Assembly: GCA_025602905.1 (NCBI GenBank)
Contig: JAHLKI010000054.1
Coordinates: forward strand, 1 to 64,000
Direction of reading: 5' to 3'
DNA from: Phlyctochytrium arcticum
Taxonomy: Eukaryota; Chytridiomycota; Chytridiomycetes; Chytridiales; Chytridiaceae
DNA length: 64,000 nucleotides
The notes below the pieces were generated by a model. That model did no database searches. It was given only the letters and a program-made list of their open reading frames with translations, and had not been told where the DNA came from. Position 1 is the stretch's first letter. Every line of letters begins with the position of its first letter. A program made the position numbers and the translations under genes. Below, in pieces: positions 50,030-63,742 of this stretch.

Positions 50030-52185
50030 ATGAGATTTACCAACACCGTTACCAACTCGTTTTTGCTGGCGTGCGCCCTGACATCCACCGTCCTTGCCCG
50101 TCCCGTCAGCCTCGATTCATCCAGCCTTCAAGTCCGCAATGACCCCGAAGTCGGCATCACCCAAACAGGAGGGGAGGGTCCAGCTGCTCCCGCCAAAGTA
50201 GAGACGACGGCGACCAGTACCGGTACTGTTGCCGAGCCAGCAAAGGAACCTGCCCGTGGAGCAGAGACGGCAACTGCGACCGCCACCGCAGGAAGTGCAG
50301 AGCCTACCGTCAAGACCACACAACAAGGCGGTGGAGGAATCGTTGTTGTTCAGCCCCCCGCACCTGCTCCTGGTGGCAATGGTGGTGGTACTCCCCAGAC
50401 CACAGGTGCACCTACTCCCGGCGGAGGAACGCCAACTGGCGGAGGTGGTGCAGGCGGTCAGTTTCCTGGAACCATGCCAACTGCCCCAGCGCAACCCGTT
50501 GCTCCCAATGACGGCGATCTCTTTGTTCTCAACTACGCATTGACCTTGGAACATCTGGAGAATGCATTTTACAAGTATGTTCTTCTTGTCAGCAGTACTT
50601 TTGCCTTGTGATCCGATTAACTAAACCCATCGTTTGTTTTGTTTACAGAGAAGCGCTCGCCAAGTTTCCCGAAGCTGCATTCACCGCGGCCGGTTTGGAT
50701 GCTGGAATTCGAAGGCAAATGGAGTTCATTGCAGCTCATGAAGCTACTCACGTCGCCACTCTTTCCACCGTCATTGAAAGCACTTTCGGCGCTGGAAAGG
50801 CTGTTGCCCCTTGTGAATACCAGTTCCCACTCGACTCTATCACCACCTTTGTAGCCGTTGCTGCCGCTCTGGAGCGCACTGGAGTTTCTGCCTACGACGG
50901 AGCCATCAAATTCATCACAGCCGACACAATCAAGACAGCCGGTGCTTCCATCGCCACTATTGAGGGTCGTCACGCGTCCCTGCTGAACGTCTTGAACACT
51001 CAGAGACTTCCTGGTCAGAATGTCCTGGCAAACGTCAACCCCATTCCAGCACCATTCGACACCCCTCTCGGCTTTACCCCCGTGCTGTCTATTGCTGCGC
51101 CGTTCATCAAGGCCTGCCCCTTCCAGCTTCCCGTGCAACCTTTCTCAGCGTTGCAACTCTCCCGCCCAACCGGAAACCTGCAAGAGACGCTCGGTCTGCT
51201 CTTCACCGCCACCTTGTCCGATGACCAACTGACTCGCCCCGGAGCGCTTATGTGCAACATGGTCTTTGGAATTACCCAGAAGCGTGTTCCAGTTGCCATC
51301 ACGGCAGATCAGCGGACTGGTGGTATGCTGGCTGATTGTCAAGTTCCCAATGACGTCCAAGGCCACAACGAGCTCGTCGTCTTCATCGTTGACCAAGACA
51401 AGGATGTTACTTTGGACAGCGACAAGCACGTCATTGCCGGCCCGACCGTCTTCCAAATCCTGGAGCAGGCTCTTGTTCGCGTAGCTGGTGGAGGTGTTGC
51501 CGGAGGTAATGCTGGAGGTAATGCTGGAGGTAATGCTGGAGAAAATGCCGGAGGTGCGGGTGGAGTTGCCACCGGAAACCAGCCAGGCCAAGCGACCAGA
51601 ATAGAAAACACTCCTCCAGTTGCTACCGGTGCTCCTGGTGCCGGAACACCCGCAATTACGACCCAAGCAGCACCCGCACGAACCAACGCACCCGCTGCAA
51701 CCGTGGCGCCTGGTGGAAAACAGCAACAGAAAACAGCCGCTACGCCAGCGACAGCAGCTCCGCCAGCCACCCCTTCCGGTGCCGCAAAGAAAGAAGGTGC
51801 TGCCAAGAAAGAGGGTGAAGCCAAAAAGGAAGGTGCAGCCAAGAAAGAGGCCGAAGCCAAGAAGGAAGGTGCCGCCAAGGGTGACGGGGCGGCTAAGAAG
51901 GAAGGTGCAGCCAAGGCTGAGGGGGCAGCCAAAGCAGAAGGTGCAGCCAAGGGTGAAGGGGCGGCCAAGAAGGAAGGTGCAGCCAAAGCAGAAGGTGCGG
52001 CCAAGGGTGAGGGTGCAGCAAAAGCCGAGGGTGCAGCGAAAGCAGGAGGTGCGGCAAAAGCAGAGGGTGCAGCGAAGGCAGAAGGTGCAGCAAACGCAGA
52101 TGCCGAGGCAAAGGCTGCTCACCATGCCGCCGCATTCGGTTCCGCGCGACCAATTTCCTTCACTGGTGCCCGTGCTTCTCGTTAA
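50030..52185 (+). CDS. Secreted ferritin-like (Rds1-type) protein with Ala/Lys/Glu/Gly repeats
   Basis: Exons 50030-50574 and 50649-52185 (intron 74 bp, GTATGT...ACAG) give 693 residues. The start MRFTNTVTNSFLLACALTST is a signal peptide ending near LARP. A Thr/Ala/Gly/Pro-rich linker follows. The folded part starts at LFVLNYALTLEHLENAFYK and continues with RRQMEFIAAHEATHVATL and a beta-rich half, the Ferritin_2 (Rds1-like) fold. Helices carry E..H pairs (LEHLE; HEATH), possible metal ligands. The last 180 residues are about 30 degenerate 5-residue units of the kind GAAKKE/GAAKAE. The family is linked to stress or sporulation in other fungi; the exact role is unknown. The tail could bind anionic surfaces or the wall. 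Confidence 0.75.
51781..52100 (+). repeat. Tandem 15-nt-type coding repeat (GAAK-type units)
   Basis: Units such as GGTGCAGCCAAGAAAGAG and GGTGCAGCCAAGGCTGAG repeat about 20 times with synonymous and Glu/Lys/Gly changes. They encode the C-terminal Ala-Lys-Glu-Gly tail of the ferritin-like protein. Confidence 0.8.
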
Positions 52186-52983
52186 TCGCCAATGGACAGC
52201 AGCACTACGATATAGAAGATTTGCGACAATTCAAAGCGACACGCTTCCTCATCTTACATCCGTACTCAGATAGATTCATTCTCACTCACTCATCTCTCCA
52301 GTTCCGAACAAGCTCATTCCATCTGTAACATATCATTCCATATCCCACCCATCCCTGTAAAAAGATCACCTCCGTTACCGTTTTCGCATTACTCTAGCTT
52401 AGTTCATAGAGACTTCTGTAGTTATTTCTTTTTTGGACTTGATAGTTTGAGCGTAAGCGACCTGTATAAAGATCAATGTACAAATTTTGAGACTTGAGAT
52501 TGCTTTTACCTGGTTCAATATTCAAAACTTCAAAGCAATTTCTTCCCCATATGCGCCTTGATAAAATCAGAACGCAACTAATGCAATCAGGGGCAATACA
52601 TTGCGTGAAAGCATGTTTCAAACTTTCGGCACTGGTTTCAGCACGCGATCTTCGACAATATACTCGACTAAATGTCTCAAGATATGGCAGATAATTTCAT
52701 ATATTTTTTTGCTAATTTACATTCGTGAGCGAAAACTCATTGGAGTTGGAGTAACAGCCTTAGATACTGCATATTCTCTGGATTCAGCATCCGCTAATCT
52801 GACCTACATACGGTTCCGAATAACCTGACGCACTGTGCCTGAAGGAAATACTTTTTGTTCTTGATCAGGCTCCTGGGAGAACCTGGGTACCTCTTCGTGA
52901 CTTCCAATACAGGTTATATTTACTTGGATCTGCTGCTGATGCGCCAAGTTAGCATTGCAAAGACTCCGCTAGCTCTTCTTCTA
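52186..52983. other. Intergenic region between convergent genes
   Basis: No gene was seen. It holds the 3' ends of the ferritin-like gene (+) and the Tmc-like gene (-). Confidence 0.5.
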
Positions 52984-55900
52984 TTACCTCTTCTTCCTGA
53001 TCCCGCCATCATCAGCAAACATTCCACCACTGTCAATAAAGCGCTTAATCTCGGGAACTTGGGTCATGACCGTGTCGGGAATGCCAAACAACAGAGTAAC
53101 TGCCGAGTCCATTTCCTGAAGCCGGTGCAAAGCGGTAGCTCGCAGGCAAATAAAGTAAACACCGATTGTAATGAGAAGAATGGCGACGAAAAGTACTATC
53201 ATAGCCAGTTTGGCGTCGGAGTTCCTAAATATTATGCGTGAGTGAGAATATCGTGTCACAAGATTCCAGTTCAGAGTAATACTTACGAGTTGGTAATGAG
53301 ATTTTCAAACATTATATCCATCGTGTTTACATTATCAACAATGCTCGGTACCAGTTGGTACATGGTATTGAGGTTAGCATTCGTGAATGAAACAGTGTTA
53401 TTCACTGCTGTGTCATAGAAGGTATTGGCCTTGGTAATGAACCATTCGATTTGTCGGTCCAATCCCATTGTCAAATTCCCACAAGCCGGCTGGCAAGGTG
53501 CATCATAGAGGGTGAACTGCGAGAGTTGTGCGATTGTTGCAGTAGCAATGCAATCGATGCCCATAACTGCCTTTGCATGAAGCAAAACAAGCTGATCAAG
53601 ACGATCTCGGTAATACGTGAGAGGCTCGTACGGCAGCCATGATGCGGCATCGAACCAAATGACCTGATCAAGAAAAGCACTTCAGTCGAGGTGCAAAGGA
53701 AGCAAACCGCTCAAACTGTTATTTTTACCTCATATGCCAGCATAAGAACGGCTTGTGCCAAATAACGGCGGGAGTTGATGAAGTTCATTGTTACAGCATA
53801 AGTAACCGATAACATTGCCCGATACTTGACGTGGCAAAATTAGTAGTGTTCCTGAGAAATTAATCACTGGAAAACTTACAATTGGAGCAATCAGAAGGCC
53901 CATAGCTGGTGCAATCAGGAGAAGTAACCCAAGTAGATATCGCATGGTATGCTTCCGTGGCGCATGCTTCAGAATGAGTTCATCGCTATCGATAGTCGTA
54001 TTCATAATCTGTTTAAAAGCGTGCGCACCGGCACCCTCTTGTCCTTCGGCATCAGCATTTTCAGACCGATTTGCCCCGGGCGCTTGAGCCATTTCATCCG
54101 CAATCGTCTCAATCTACCACATATTAGCGAGATTACTTGACCGGAGGGTTTCGCCAGAGTTTACCAACCTGTTCCTCAACGTCCGTAAGCATGTGCATCA
54201 AAGCCTTCTTGGGTACAAGCGCAAACATTTTGAGTGTTCGCACTTGTTCGTCATGTGTTTCTTCAATCATAGGGCGTAAAATGCAATAAGCCCAAGCGAA
54301 GAATGTAACAAACAAGATGGATGCCAAGGCGTAAAGGATGTACTAAAAGATTGATGTCAGTTACCATATACTCCTTGCACAATTTGCTGAAACGATAATT
54401 GCATACCACATTGGCCATGGTGCTTTCGCTCCAGGCGCCTTGAGCATCCGTGACGGCCCGCTCATACATGGGACCAATATTAACGGCGTTATCCAAAAAG
54501 AAACGAATTTGTTTATTGGTGACGCGGGCGGTACTGTTCCACCAAGTAGAATCTGCGCAGGACAAAAGGATTTGATGAGTATGGACGCAAGACGAATTGT
54601 TGCATATATCAAGAAAAACCTCTATTAGCAAGTTCCATCCCGTATTGGCTGAGCAGTTTGGTCGACTCAAACGTATTGAAGTATTTGATTGACTTGATTG
54701 GATTGGGATGGTTGGAGACCTGCACCAATATTGGTTTGTATAGGTAAAATTAAGACGGTCAGCCACGCCCCCTTACCTTCAGACCAGCAGCCTCCTTTTC
54801 GTTATAGAAAGCTGTGAGGTAAGGCAAGTAGTACGTTGTAAAGTTGATCATAATACTATCCAGATTGGTGGACGCCTGCACAAACGTCGTGTTGTACAAA
54901 GTCAACTGTGTAGCAGGGATATATGGTGCCTGTGAAAGATGTCGAATGTACTGCGCAGTAACTGTTCCAGCACGAGAAAGACGCGTAAGGCGTGAAAATA
55001 CTGCCAAGCTCGATTCTGAAAACATCTCAGTCGGTTGGTTGGTAACCCGTGTCGTGCAAGCATTCAAATACCTGTTTGTTGGAAAGACCACAGTCCAACT
55101 ACGATAGTTGCGATCGCAATGCCAATGAAGATAGTAACAGCAATCTTTTGTCGAAGGTCAAGAACCACGACAGGGGCTTTGAGACGACTTTGCAATTGCG
55201 TTTTGCAGTGCAATTTCCGGCGTTCCTCACGCTCAGATGACTGGCTCATAGTTAGTACACATGGCACCCAAATCAAAATATGCAACTTACTCGAGTACTT
55301 GGTACAGACTCGCTAGGTGCGTTAAATTCTGCTCTTTTTTCGTGTTCATCGTCGTCGTCTTCATCGTCATCATCAACGGGTCGTGTACTCCTTGAAAATC
55401 CTACACCTTTCTGCGAAACCACTCCCAAGGATGGGGGTCCTCGACGATGCATGGAGCCATCGGACCGATCATTCTCAACGAAAATGATGTCGGAGACGGC
55501 TGGTAGTTTGGTAGAACCTGAGTGCAGAAGATCTTCATCCACATCGGGGGGAGGGTGCATGTCGGGTCGTATCATCAAATGACTTGGCGATTCTTCCAAT
55601 ACAATACTGACGGTGGGCTCCATTTGTGTACTGCCAACGATAGTATCACGAAGTGACGTTTTACTGCCACGGAGTGAACTTGCAGCCGTCTTGGCCTTGT
55701 CGTTTTGCCCGAGGGAATACCTTACAAAATTTTCATTCTGATTGAGGGGAAGGCTCCGAGCCGTGCTCGCGTTAGGCGACGCGTGGCGAAAATTCATTAA
55801 GGAAGCACGGCGAGATTCATTGCGAGCAGCAGTCGTAAGCATTTGAGTTTCCACTTCCTCAATATCTTCAGCAACTGACATGTACTTTTGTGCACCTTCC

Positions 55901-58157
55901 CTGTCGCTCTAAGAACAAATCTGCATAAGCAATATATTCCTGGTTCTTAATTGATGAAGTACATACCTTGACTTGAATCAAGAAAGTGGCATACATTCGA
56001 AGGAGCACTTTACTTTTCGGCCATCTTGTAATCAATTTTTTGTAATAATCGGTAGCTTTGCGTTCAGCTTCGCTAAATCGCTGGAGGAAGATGGGGTACG
56101 TTTTGGGATCTCTACCCCGCTGATGAGACCGAATGTGCGTCAAGAACGCCCGTTGCTCCATCAAGCACGCCAAATGGCTTCTCCTGGCGCCGGTCTGCAT
56201 CGTCTGAAACTCAACATAGGAGGAGCTTAAGATCGAGATACAGCAACATGAGTATGGGTTAGAAAGTCAGCCGCCAGCGAACGGGTCCTACATGTTCAAT
56301 GTGGATGAATTCAATCCTTCAGTACGTTTAGATTGCTCGCTGTAACGGTCCTAGATGCCCGTCAGCAGATATATCAGGTCGGTTGAGTTATGCACCTACC
56401 AGCATGAAGATGAAAAAGCGCGCGTCAAGTGGAGGGTGCAGACTTTTCGCTTTGCGAATATAGAACACAGGCTCTTGCTCGTTGAAGGGAGCATATGCTT
56501 CCAAATACTCGGCGAAACTAGAAAAGTAAACTGGTGGTTAGGTGGTATCCTCTGGTGCGCAGCAGGGTCCTACATTAGGTAGAGCATGGAATTGCGAGGG
56601 AACTGGCGGAAGCCTTCCGCAAATATCTCTTCCATAATCATAAGAGCATCCGGGGTACGATTGTTGTGCATGTACCGCGCGGAAATCTCCACTTCCGCAG
56701 GACAGCGAAATACTTTAATGGTCTAAGTAGTGTATGCGATTATTAAGGGCATTGCCAGACGAAGCAACGCACGTACCTTTGGCCTTGTTCGAGTACTGGT
56801 GATATCCTTGATGTTGTCGAAAATGTCATTGCCACCCTCGCCATACTCAGCCTTTTCCATGTCGTGCATCTTCGATGATTTGTAGATAATGTTACCATCC
56901 AATCCGACCATAACGTCTTTCATGGCGTCTTTCTTTTGGTGCAAACGGCTGTAAACTCGTCGTAGGATTCTTCGGTACCAGACCTTGCATGCTATAGCAC
57001 CGACAACGAATCCTACAGGGATTGAAACTATAGTGATGATTGGGAAAATCTTGGAATCGCTGTCTGACAGGTAGGAGACTCCAGCCACCAATATAGCAAA
57101 GAAGGATGCTGTATATACACCGCAACGAAACATGTTGAGCTCTTGTTTGTAAAAAGGTTGATTTGTGACCATCAAGTAGCATAGCGATCCAATGAGGACG
57201 ACGGCAACAATGAGAAGGAGACGTGGATCTTCCGACAGAGTGAATGTTGCCGACATGATGATACGCATGGTGGAATCTTGGATAGGTCGGTTAACACTGG
57301 CCATAAAAGTGGATCTAATGCAGGACACCCCGAATACTTACATATTGTTTCAATCCTGGAGGACATGGTAAAGAGTTGGGATTGATCAGACTTGGATGTC
57401 CGTGGAAGATCATTTTTACTCACCTAGATATGGTAACCCGGGCAGTTACCGAGTCGGTTGATGGTTTGCTATCGACGTAGATGGCCGACATGAGCAAAAC
57501 AAACGGGATGTAGACCAAGATGAAGATGATCGCCAGGACTGTCTCCGCTGCGTAGCCGCCCTCGAAGCATTGGACCATGGGGTATTCGATTAGCGTACGT
57601 CCAGGTCCCACACATGCAATGGCGGACAAAAGGATTTCAACAGCGGGCATAAGCAGCACTGATCCAAGTAATTTGGTCAAAATCCGCAAGCTTTTTAGAG
57701 CAAAAAGTGAGGCCCCCGCGAACTGTCAAAGTTTTAAGTGATTTACTCAATATACCCTTGACGCAGATCTGTACCTTTCCACTTTCAAAAGAAAAAGCAA
57801 CCTTTGCTGCCGATGCAAGAGCTAGGGTGATGGCCCCGACCACGACACCAAAAATAATCAAGTAATCTTCATAGCGAGGTGGTCGATACGACAGAGGATT
57901 TGCAACATATTGCGCCCATTCGGGCATGTGTTTGTAAAAGTGCGGATGAAGCCCGAAGGATAATAACTGCAAATGGATGTTAGTTTAGACAATTTTTGCA
58001 AACCAGTGTATTTTACCTCAACATCTTCCAGAAACATCATGACATATGAAATATGCTTTGGAACATCATTGTCCGATATCATAGAATATAGAACGGAGAA
58101 GAACGCTTTTTCGATGGAAGACTGTCGCGGATCAGGGTCAATTGAAGAAACGGTCAT
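52984..58157 (-). CDS. TmcB/TmcC-like multi-pass membrane protein
   Basis: This many-exon gene starts with an ATG at 58157 and ends at 52984. Clear exons are 58157-58017, 57966-57775, 57722-57424, a block ending 56777, 56722-56574, 56517-56400, a block ending near 55967 and the last exon from about 53230. Others are visible as open blocks at 55880-55285, 55250-55085, 55020-54780, 54720-54380, 54060-53880 and 53585-53285. Membrane helices occur in the N-terminal third (IIFGVVVGAITLALA; AIIFILVYIPFVLL; LLLIVAVVLIGSLCY). A TPR-like central part follows (EISARYMHNNRTPDAL; FAEYLEAYAPFNEQEP; LITRWPKSKVLLRMYATFL), as in Tiny-macrocysts TmcB proteins of protists and early fungi. The C-terminal third has more helices (IAVTIFIGIAIATIVVGL). 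The role is a presumed sensor; no PAS domain was confirmed. Exact borders near 57300-57420 are unclear. Confidence 0.7.
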
Positions 58158-60375
58158 TTTCGAATCACGGAAAATTCGATGGATAATAATTCAAAAAGAG
58201 ATAGAACATTCACCGCGGTAAGTATAGGATTTCAAAGTTCGCACCCAGATTTAATAATATGGAAAAACACTTACACCCGTGGTCCGATGGTCCTTGTCGC
58301 CAGCAACGCCCGGATCGTTCAAACCTTGCATTGTTGTGGCCTGGGTAAACGTTGTTTTGTCACAAAGGAGCGCCCGATGCCTCGGTAAATGGCAGATCTG
58401 TCGATTCTATTCCACTGTACAAATCGAATTTCGAAAAACGGTCAAGTTTGAGATTTTTGAAAAAAGGTAGAAGAGCAGGCATGTAGGGAATATTCTTGGC
58501 CAGACGCCCCTCACTTATACTTTGCCAACGTAAGGGCGGAATCATATTTTAACTGCATGCTTTTTGAATACTTCTGTACGGAAAATTCGAGGGTGAAAGA
58601 TTAAGGCCACTTTTGCCTTGTGCCATGGCATAGGGGTGGGCCCTCATTCTCCATCCTTGTAATTGGCCAGAACCACAAAACTGGCCTAGTATTGTCCCAT
58701 AGCTAAATTTCAGCTGGACAATCTGAGGGAAGTTATGCGCAGGGGTTAACCATATTGAATGCAAGTTGTTTTCATTGCCATGGGCGTCATTTTGAGTGCG
58801 AAGGATTTTAAAAAGAAGCAAGATGGGTTGATGCAGGTTACTCGTTCGTCGTCTACAGTATATCTCCATTGATCGAAACCCCTTGACATACAGTAGTCTC
58901 GGAATGTAAAGCGGAATAGGGATACTTCCAATCCCTATATTCGAACAGTGGAACCGACGGAAAGTCGCAAGTGTTCTAATTGATGTAGATGTTACGTATA
59001 CGTGGGTGCATATTGAATAGTTTTCCCTCCATTTTTTGCTCCTTTGACAAATCCCCACCGTAAGCTTTTACGCGCGATACCATACCTACTTTCACTGCAT
59101 GCTTGGCTGTACTGGGCCATACATACTCTGATTATTCGTAGTTTCCACGACAAATCATATAAAATCCTCCAACTCTCAACTTTAAAGTTAGTGAATGCGT
59201 TCCACACATCTACATGGAGAAACTCCGCTATGGTTTTAGAAAAGCGCCCATCGATGTGTCACCGGCCTGCCCAGATTCTTCAGTCTTGCGTCTCCATCTC
59301 AGATCCCCATTCATCATGTCCTGGTTTCCACGAGCGATCAATGTCCAGCAAACCCCCAGTAAGTTAACTGAAGTTGCTAGCTGCGGCGGGAAACCAAGTT
59401 CGGGTTGGCAAGGACCGCCTGCCCCGTTCCTGATGAAGACTTGCCCCTTACGCGGCTATGCACCGTCGAAGAGAAGGGGAAGGGGATATTTATCTCCCTA
59501 GTTTCATAAAATAGAAAATGACGGTTTGGCCAGATTATCAATGCGAATGGCGGGCATCAGATTGCTCTACGCAAGTCATTCAAGGGTAGTTTATCAATTA
59601 CAGTAATTCGGCATGGAGAATCACAATCCTGCAACTTTCGAGTTGTTTGCCACCTCAAACCTTCTTAGTAACCAACGGCGTGGAAATAGAACGAGCAAGT
59701 GGTTTTCGATCCTTCTAAGGCAATTTTATTTATAACAACGATTTCATTCAAGGTTATGATTCGGTAGACAGTCGTCCAGGTCGGCCTGCATTTTTTTTAC
59801 CCATGCATCATTTATGAATGGATGATTGACCATAGGTAGGTGTGGAATTCCAACACTAGGTAGGATATCTGGAAGGAGTTTTTCCTCCTTATATAAAGAA
59901 CGGACTATTTGTCGGATACCGCAGCATCATAATTCTCAACATTCTGCACGCATGCCTTGTTGGGCGACATCTCAGATGCATTTAGTCGTCGTACCCACGA
60001 CAACTCGGACTTCGTTATGTAGTAGGTCATCCCAAGAATGAGATGCCAGCGACTCGCAGCAACATACTGTGCGCTGAGCACAATCACAGGCAGTCCCAAC
60101 TTATTATCAGTGGATCAGCGACTTGCCACATAAGGATGAACCAGATTAATGTCTAGAGAAAGCCCGCCCAATCATTTTTTTACATTGCTGCGCTGAAAAG
60201 CCGGCTCAGGCTTGATTGCATGAGTGTGATGTGATGTATCGCCGGGGAAATTGAATAGTATGAACGTTTTAGAATAGGGTATCAGGATATGAGAGGGTGA
60301 TTTTGCTGCCGTAGATGATCGCCTTTCGCTATTGTACTCCGTACCATCCTGCCCAAAAAGTGTCGTGAATCGCCA
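58158..60375. other. Intergenic region, 2.2 kb
   Basis: No supported gene. Minus-strand ORF 58549-59058 has irregular composition and no fold signature. The region is AT-rich and includes the Tmc-like gene's upstream part and the phosphatase gene's 3' part. Confidence 0.45.
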
Positions 60376-62735
60376 TTAATTTTCTTCCGCGATAGCCTTG
60401 GTCAGAAGTCGGCGGCAGTATTCATTGTAGAAATTAAGGACGCTGGCTTGAGGGAGGGTTCTGTTTTCGGACCACACGGCATGGTCTTCAAAAAACCTGG
60501 CATGAATGGAAGCTAGTGCCGCTTGAACTGGACCGAATGACACATCCCAAATGCCTGCTTCCGTATTTACTTTCGGCCGAATTTCCTGAAAAAGTAATAC
60601 GATCAATGCCATGTTCTGCCGCTGGCTGAAAGTACAAAATAAAGTGCAGCTTAATACTCACTATCAAATGTGGTAGTTGATTTTTGGGCCAAGCCAGAGG
60701 ATTATCGTCAACAATCAGCGCTTCTAGTCCAAAACCGAATCCATCTGAAGGAGCTACTGGCTTTCCCTTTTCCATATCATGTACATGCCAGAATCCATAG
60801 AGACTGCGCAAGTCCTTTGGTGGCGGTAAAGCCCCTTTCCCGCTTTTGTCCTGCAGTTCTTTATCCTGCCCATGTACTTGCTTGAGATGTTCGTATTCCG
60901 GTCGCGCAGAGTACGTGACACCTGTGATGCGGGGAGGAGCTCCTGGTAGAACACCGCGATTGAGGAACTCTGCAATCTGATTCACATAATCCTGATCTCC
61001 GATGGAGCAAATGGAAATCTCAAACTTTTCGCGCGCCCAGTCCAAAAATCTGAGCATGGAAGAAGCCAGGACAATCTGCCGTCCGTCGCGAAGATTGGCA
61101 AGCCGCGATGGTGGTACTGCACAGGATATTAGATGACAAACAACCACAGATCCAAGTTGAATGGTACTTACAAAGTGCAACGTGCTCTGCTTTAACATAC
61201 TTGTTTTCTGCCCCAACGGCACGAACAAGAGTATCATCAATATCGAGAACCAAGGGCAGGCGTTTCTCTTCAAGGAGTTTGTCCACTTGCGCCCGCATGG
61301 CAGTACGTAATGCACCCATAGGCAGAAAATACGCGAAAAGTCTAAAGATAGTCCGCGTCAATAATCGTACAGCTGGTTGGATTCTGCTCTGTGGCATACT
61401 TTCTGTGTGTTCTGTCCTTGGCAGGTTTTAGATGCATTTCCCATTGTCGACCGGTGTCCTTTTCTCGCACGTGGACAAACACAGTTTTGCGGAGACCAGC
61501 AAGGTCAGCCCAAAAGTCACTTTCAGGCTCTGGCCATTTAAACACCATTCGGTGCTGGGCACCATAGAGACCCACTTGGCCAAATGCACTAAAGAATGAC
61601 CTAGGTAGCACGTGCTCTACATGATACGTGTGGTCGAGTAGGAACGTTTCTGTGAAGGGACTCTCCACTATTTCATGTAGTGAGATTTGGCATGTGGGAT
61701 TGCCGGCAATGGGCAACACTAAAGTGGGACTCCAAGCCATCATTGGACTTCGTGGGGAGAATTCCACAGGAGGGACATCCGCAAAGCGGGGATCTCGGGC
61801 TTGATTGTCACCAACTATTGGCCGTACGCTTAGTCCCTTGTCACATATTCAAAGCAGATCTGAAGATCCATTTAAAAGCATTCAATGTACTAACCAGCAT
61901 TCACAGGAGATTGTTCCGTTATTGCTTCAGTGGGTATCGATGACAAGTTAGCGCCTGTTGGTGGGAGATCTTGTGGTGCTGTGGTACTAGAGAACGAGGA
62001 TTGTAGGCGTGAAACAATACTATACAAATACTGCAAGAAAGGGAAAATACGCCGCGTTAGTTTTTCGCAAGTTTCTCGCAGTAGCGAATCAACAGTCCGG
62101 GCCAAGGACCAAAGGAATGGGCAAAGCACAATGGCATTTGCCGTTCATGCATGAAACATATTCTTCTCATAGAGAAAGTTTATATATTCAAGATATTGCC
62201 GTTCCTTCGTTCGTTTGCAAGCTGTCGCCAAACCTACCTGCAGTTGACGCTGGCCATCTTCAGGTGTCAAGGATGGGAGTAGTAAGGAGTTCACTGGGGC
62301 AAGCTGCACACCAGAATCAATGGGTGATTGAGGGGTTGATTCGTAATTGCGATTATTTTCGGTATTGTTTGGGAACAAGACATTTGCTGGTGGTGGTGGT
62401 GATGCATTCCGACGGCTATGTTTTGGGCTATTTTGAGGGGACGGTCGTGTGGGGTACGGGGAGTGGTGTAGAGAGCGCTTGGGCTTCTTCTTTTTTCCTT
62501 TACGGGTATTATCTATTGACATAGGTCGATCTGTGGCGGGTCGATGTCTGTTTTGCTCGAATCGTCCCGATTCTGGCGCAGAATCCCATTGGCCATTGGC
62601 GGAACTGGCAGAATGTGGTGGAAATCTACTCGTTGAATGATGATGATCCGATTGTCGTTGGAATCCACCGCCATTGAATTTTCCTGAAAAAGAGGGGGGA
62701 TTGCCGGCATCGCCTGCAAAGCCAGAGTAGGACAT
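60376..62735 (-). CDS. FCP1-type CTD phosphatase domain protein
   Basis: Six exons in agreeing phase: 62735-62238, 62030-61895, 61814-61400, 61341-61172, 61116-60662 and 60585-60376 (627 residues). The N-terminal 210 residues are disordered, Ser/Pro/His/Asn-rich and basic (RKGKKKKPKRSL). Residues about 215-340 form an unassigned ordered region (FLLDHTYHVEHVLPRSFFSA). The HAD-type catalytic core follows: LPLVLDIDDTLVRAVG is the DxDxT nucleophile motif, QIVLASSMLRFLDWA the Ser/Thr motif region, and LIVDDNPLAW the DD motif. This is the FCP1/SCP (CPDc) order. Such enzymes remove phosphate from the RNA polymerase II C-terminal repeat or other nuclear proteins. No BRCT domain was seen, so it is not a classical full-length Fcp1. 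Confidence 0.8.
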
Positions 62736-63742
62736 CCCGATGAGCGAAACGCACACCAGACCAAGATTTTGGCGTGTGTTTTCAAGAGCCAGGGAGCAAT
62801 TTTATATGCTATGCAAGCGCAGTAGGACGCCTAAACACCCCACCAACGACTATCCCTCCTCCCAAACTCTGGTAGAATAGCAATTTACAGCGTTGCAACG
62901 TTACAACGACTGTCCCTCACTAAACCGACAGGAGAAGAAGGACAAAGAAATCTCTTGTTCGAGATTCCACGTCTGGAGATGGCGTCAACCAATACCTTGG
63001 CGATACAACTCAAACCTAGCGTCTTCCTGGAGTCAGACTCCAACGCACAGCAGCAAAACGTTCTGGAAACCGTCTGAAAGTGCGAAACCCGTCCGTCTCA
63101 CTTATTTGCAGCTTTTTGAAGGTGCGAGAAAGTAGAAGGGGAACGGGCCCGCCGGCGATCGTTTTGTACCAAAACAAGAACCACCGTCGAACCAGTCGTG
63201 GCGCGGAAACAGCTGACGAGCTTCACGTGAGTGCGCGGTGTTTTTGGCGGCATTTGGCTGCGCACTTTGGGCGGTCGATTTCGGTGCGGCCCGTGAGGCG
63301 TCGACGCTAATAGTACTGCCGCCGCCACACTTGGGACGACTCTCCGACGACTTTGTCGGTGCAGGCTCCAACCGTGTTGACATTTAAGTTTTTTCGCAAT
63401 ATCGGCAATTCGTTTCAACGGTCGGAGGTCAGAACTGCTGTAGTGATCTTGCCGAAAAGCACAATAACCCACGGGGTTCTAAAAGGTGAGAAAAACCACG
63501 TCGGTAAAGGTTCCCGGTCAAAACACTAAAGTACATTGAAGACCACTACAGCTTTCGCAATTGTTAAGAAGCAACGTCCTACTACCCAAAGTGTGAAGCC
63601 CATTTTAGAAGAAGACTATTGCAAGTGTCATCATTCGGTCGGAGCTGTTGAGGCTACCAAAGGGCGTTCACATAACGTATGGCAATGTCGGTTTATATTT
63701 CCATGCGTTCACTTGCTAACCCATTCTTACTTAGGTGGCAGT
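62736..63742. other. Intergenic region
   Basis: No supported gene. Divergent promoters of the phosphatase gene and the right-edge gene probably lie here. Minus-strand ORF 63098-63472 overlaps another in a second frame, and neither has recognisable features. Confidence 0.4.

Noticed and set aside
51339..52125. Long minus-strand ORFs (Ala/Pro-rich and Cys/Phe-rich)
   Set aside because: Shadows of the GAAK-type coding repeats of the ferritin-like gene.
58549..59058. 169-codon minus-strand ORF
   Set aside because: No domain, mixed composition, AT-rich intergenic context; likely chance.
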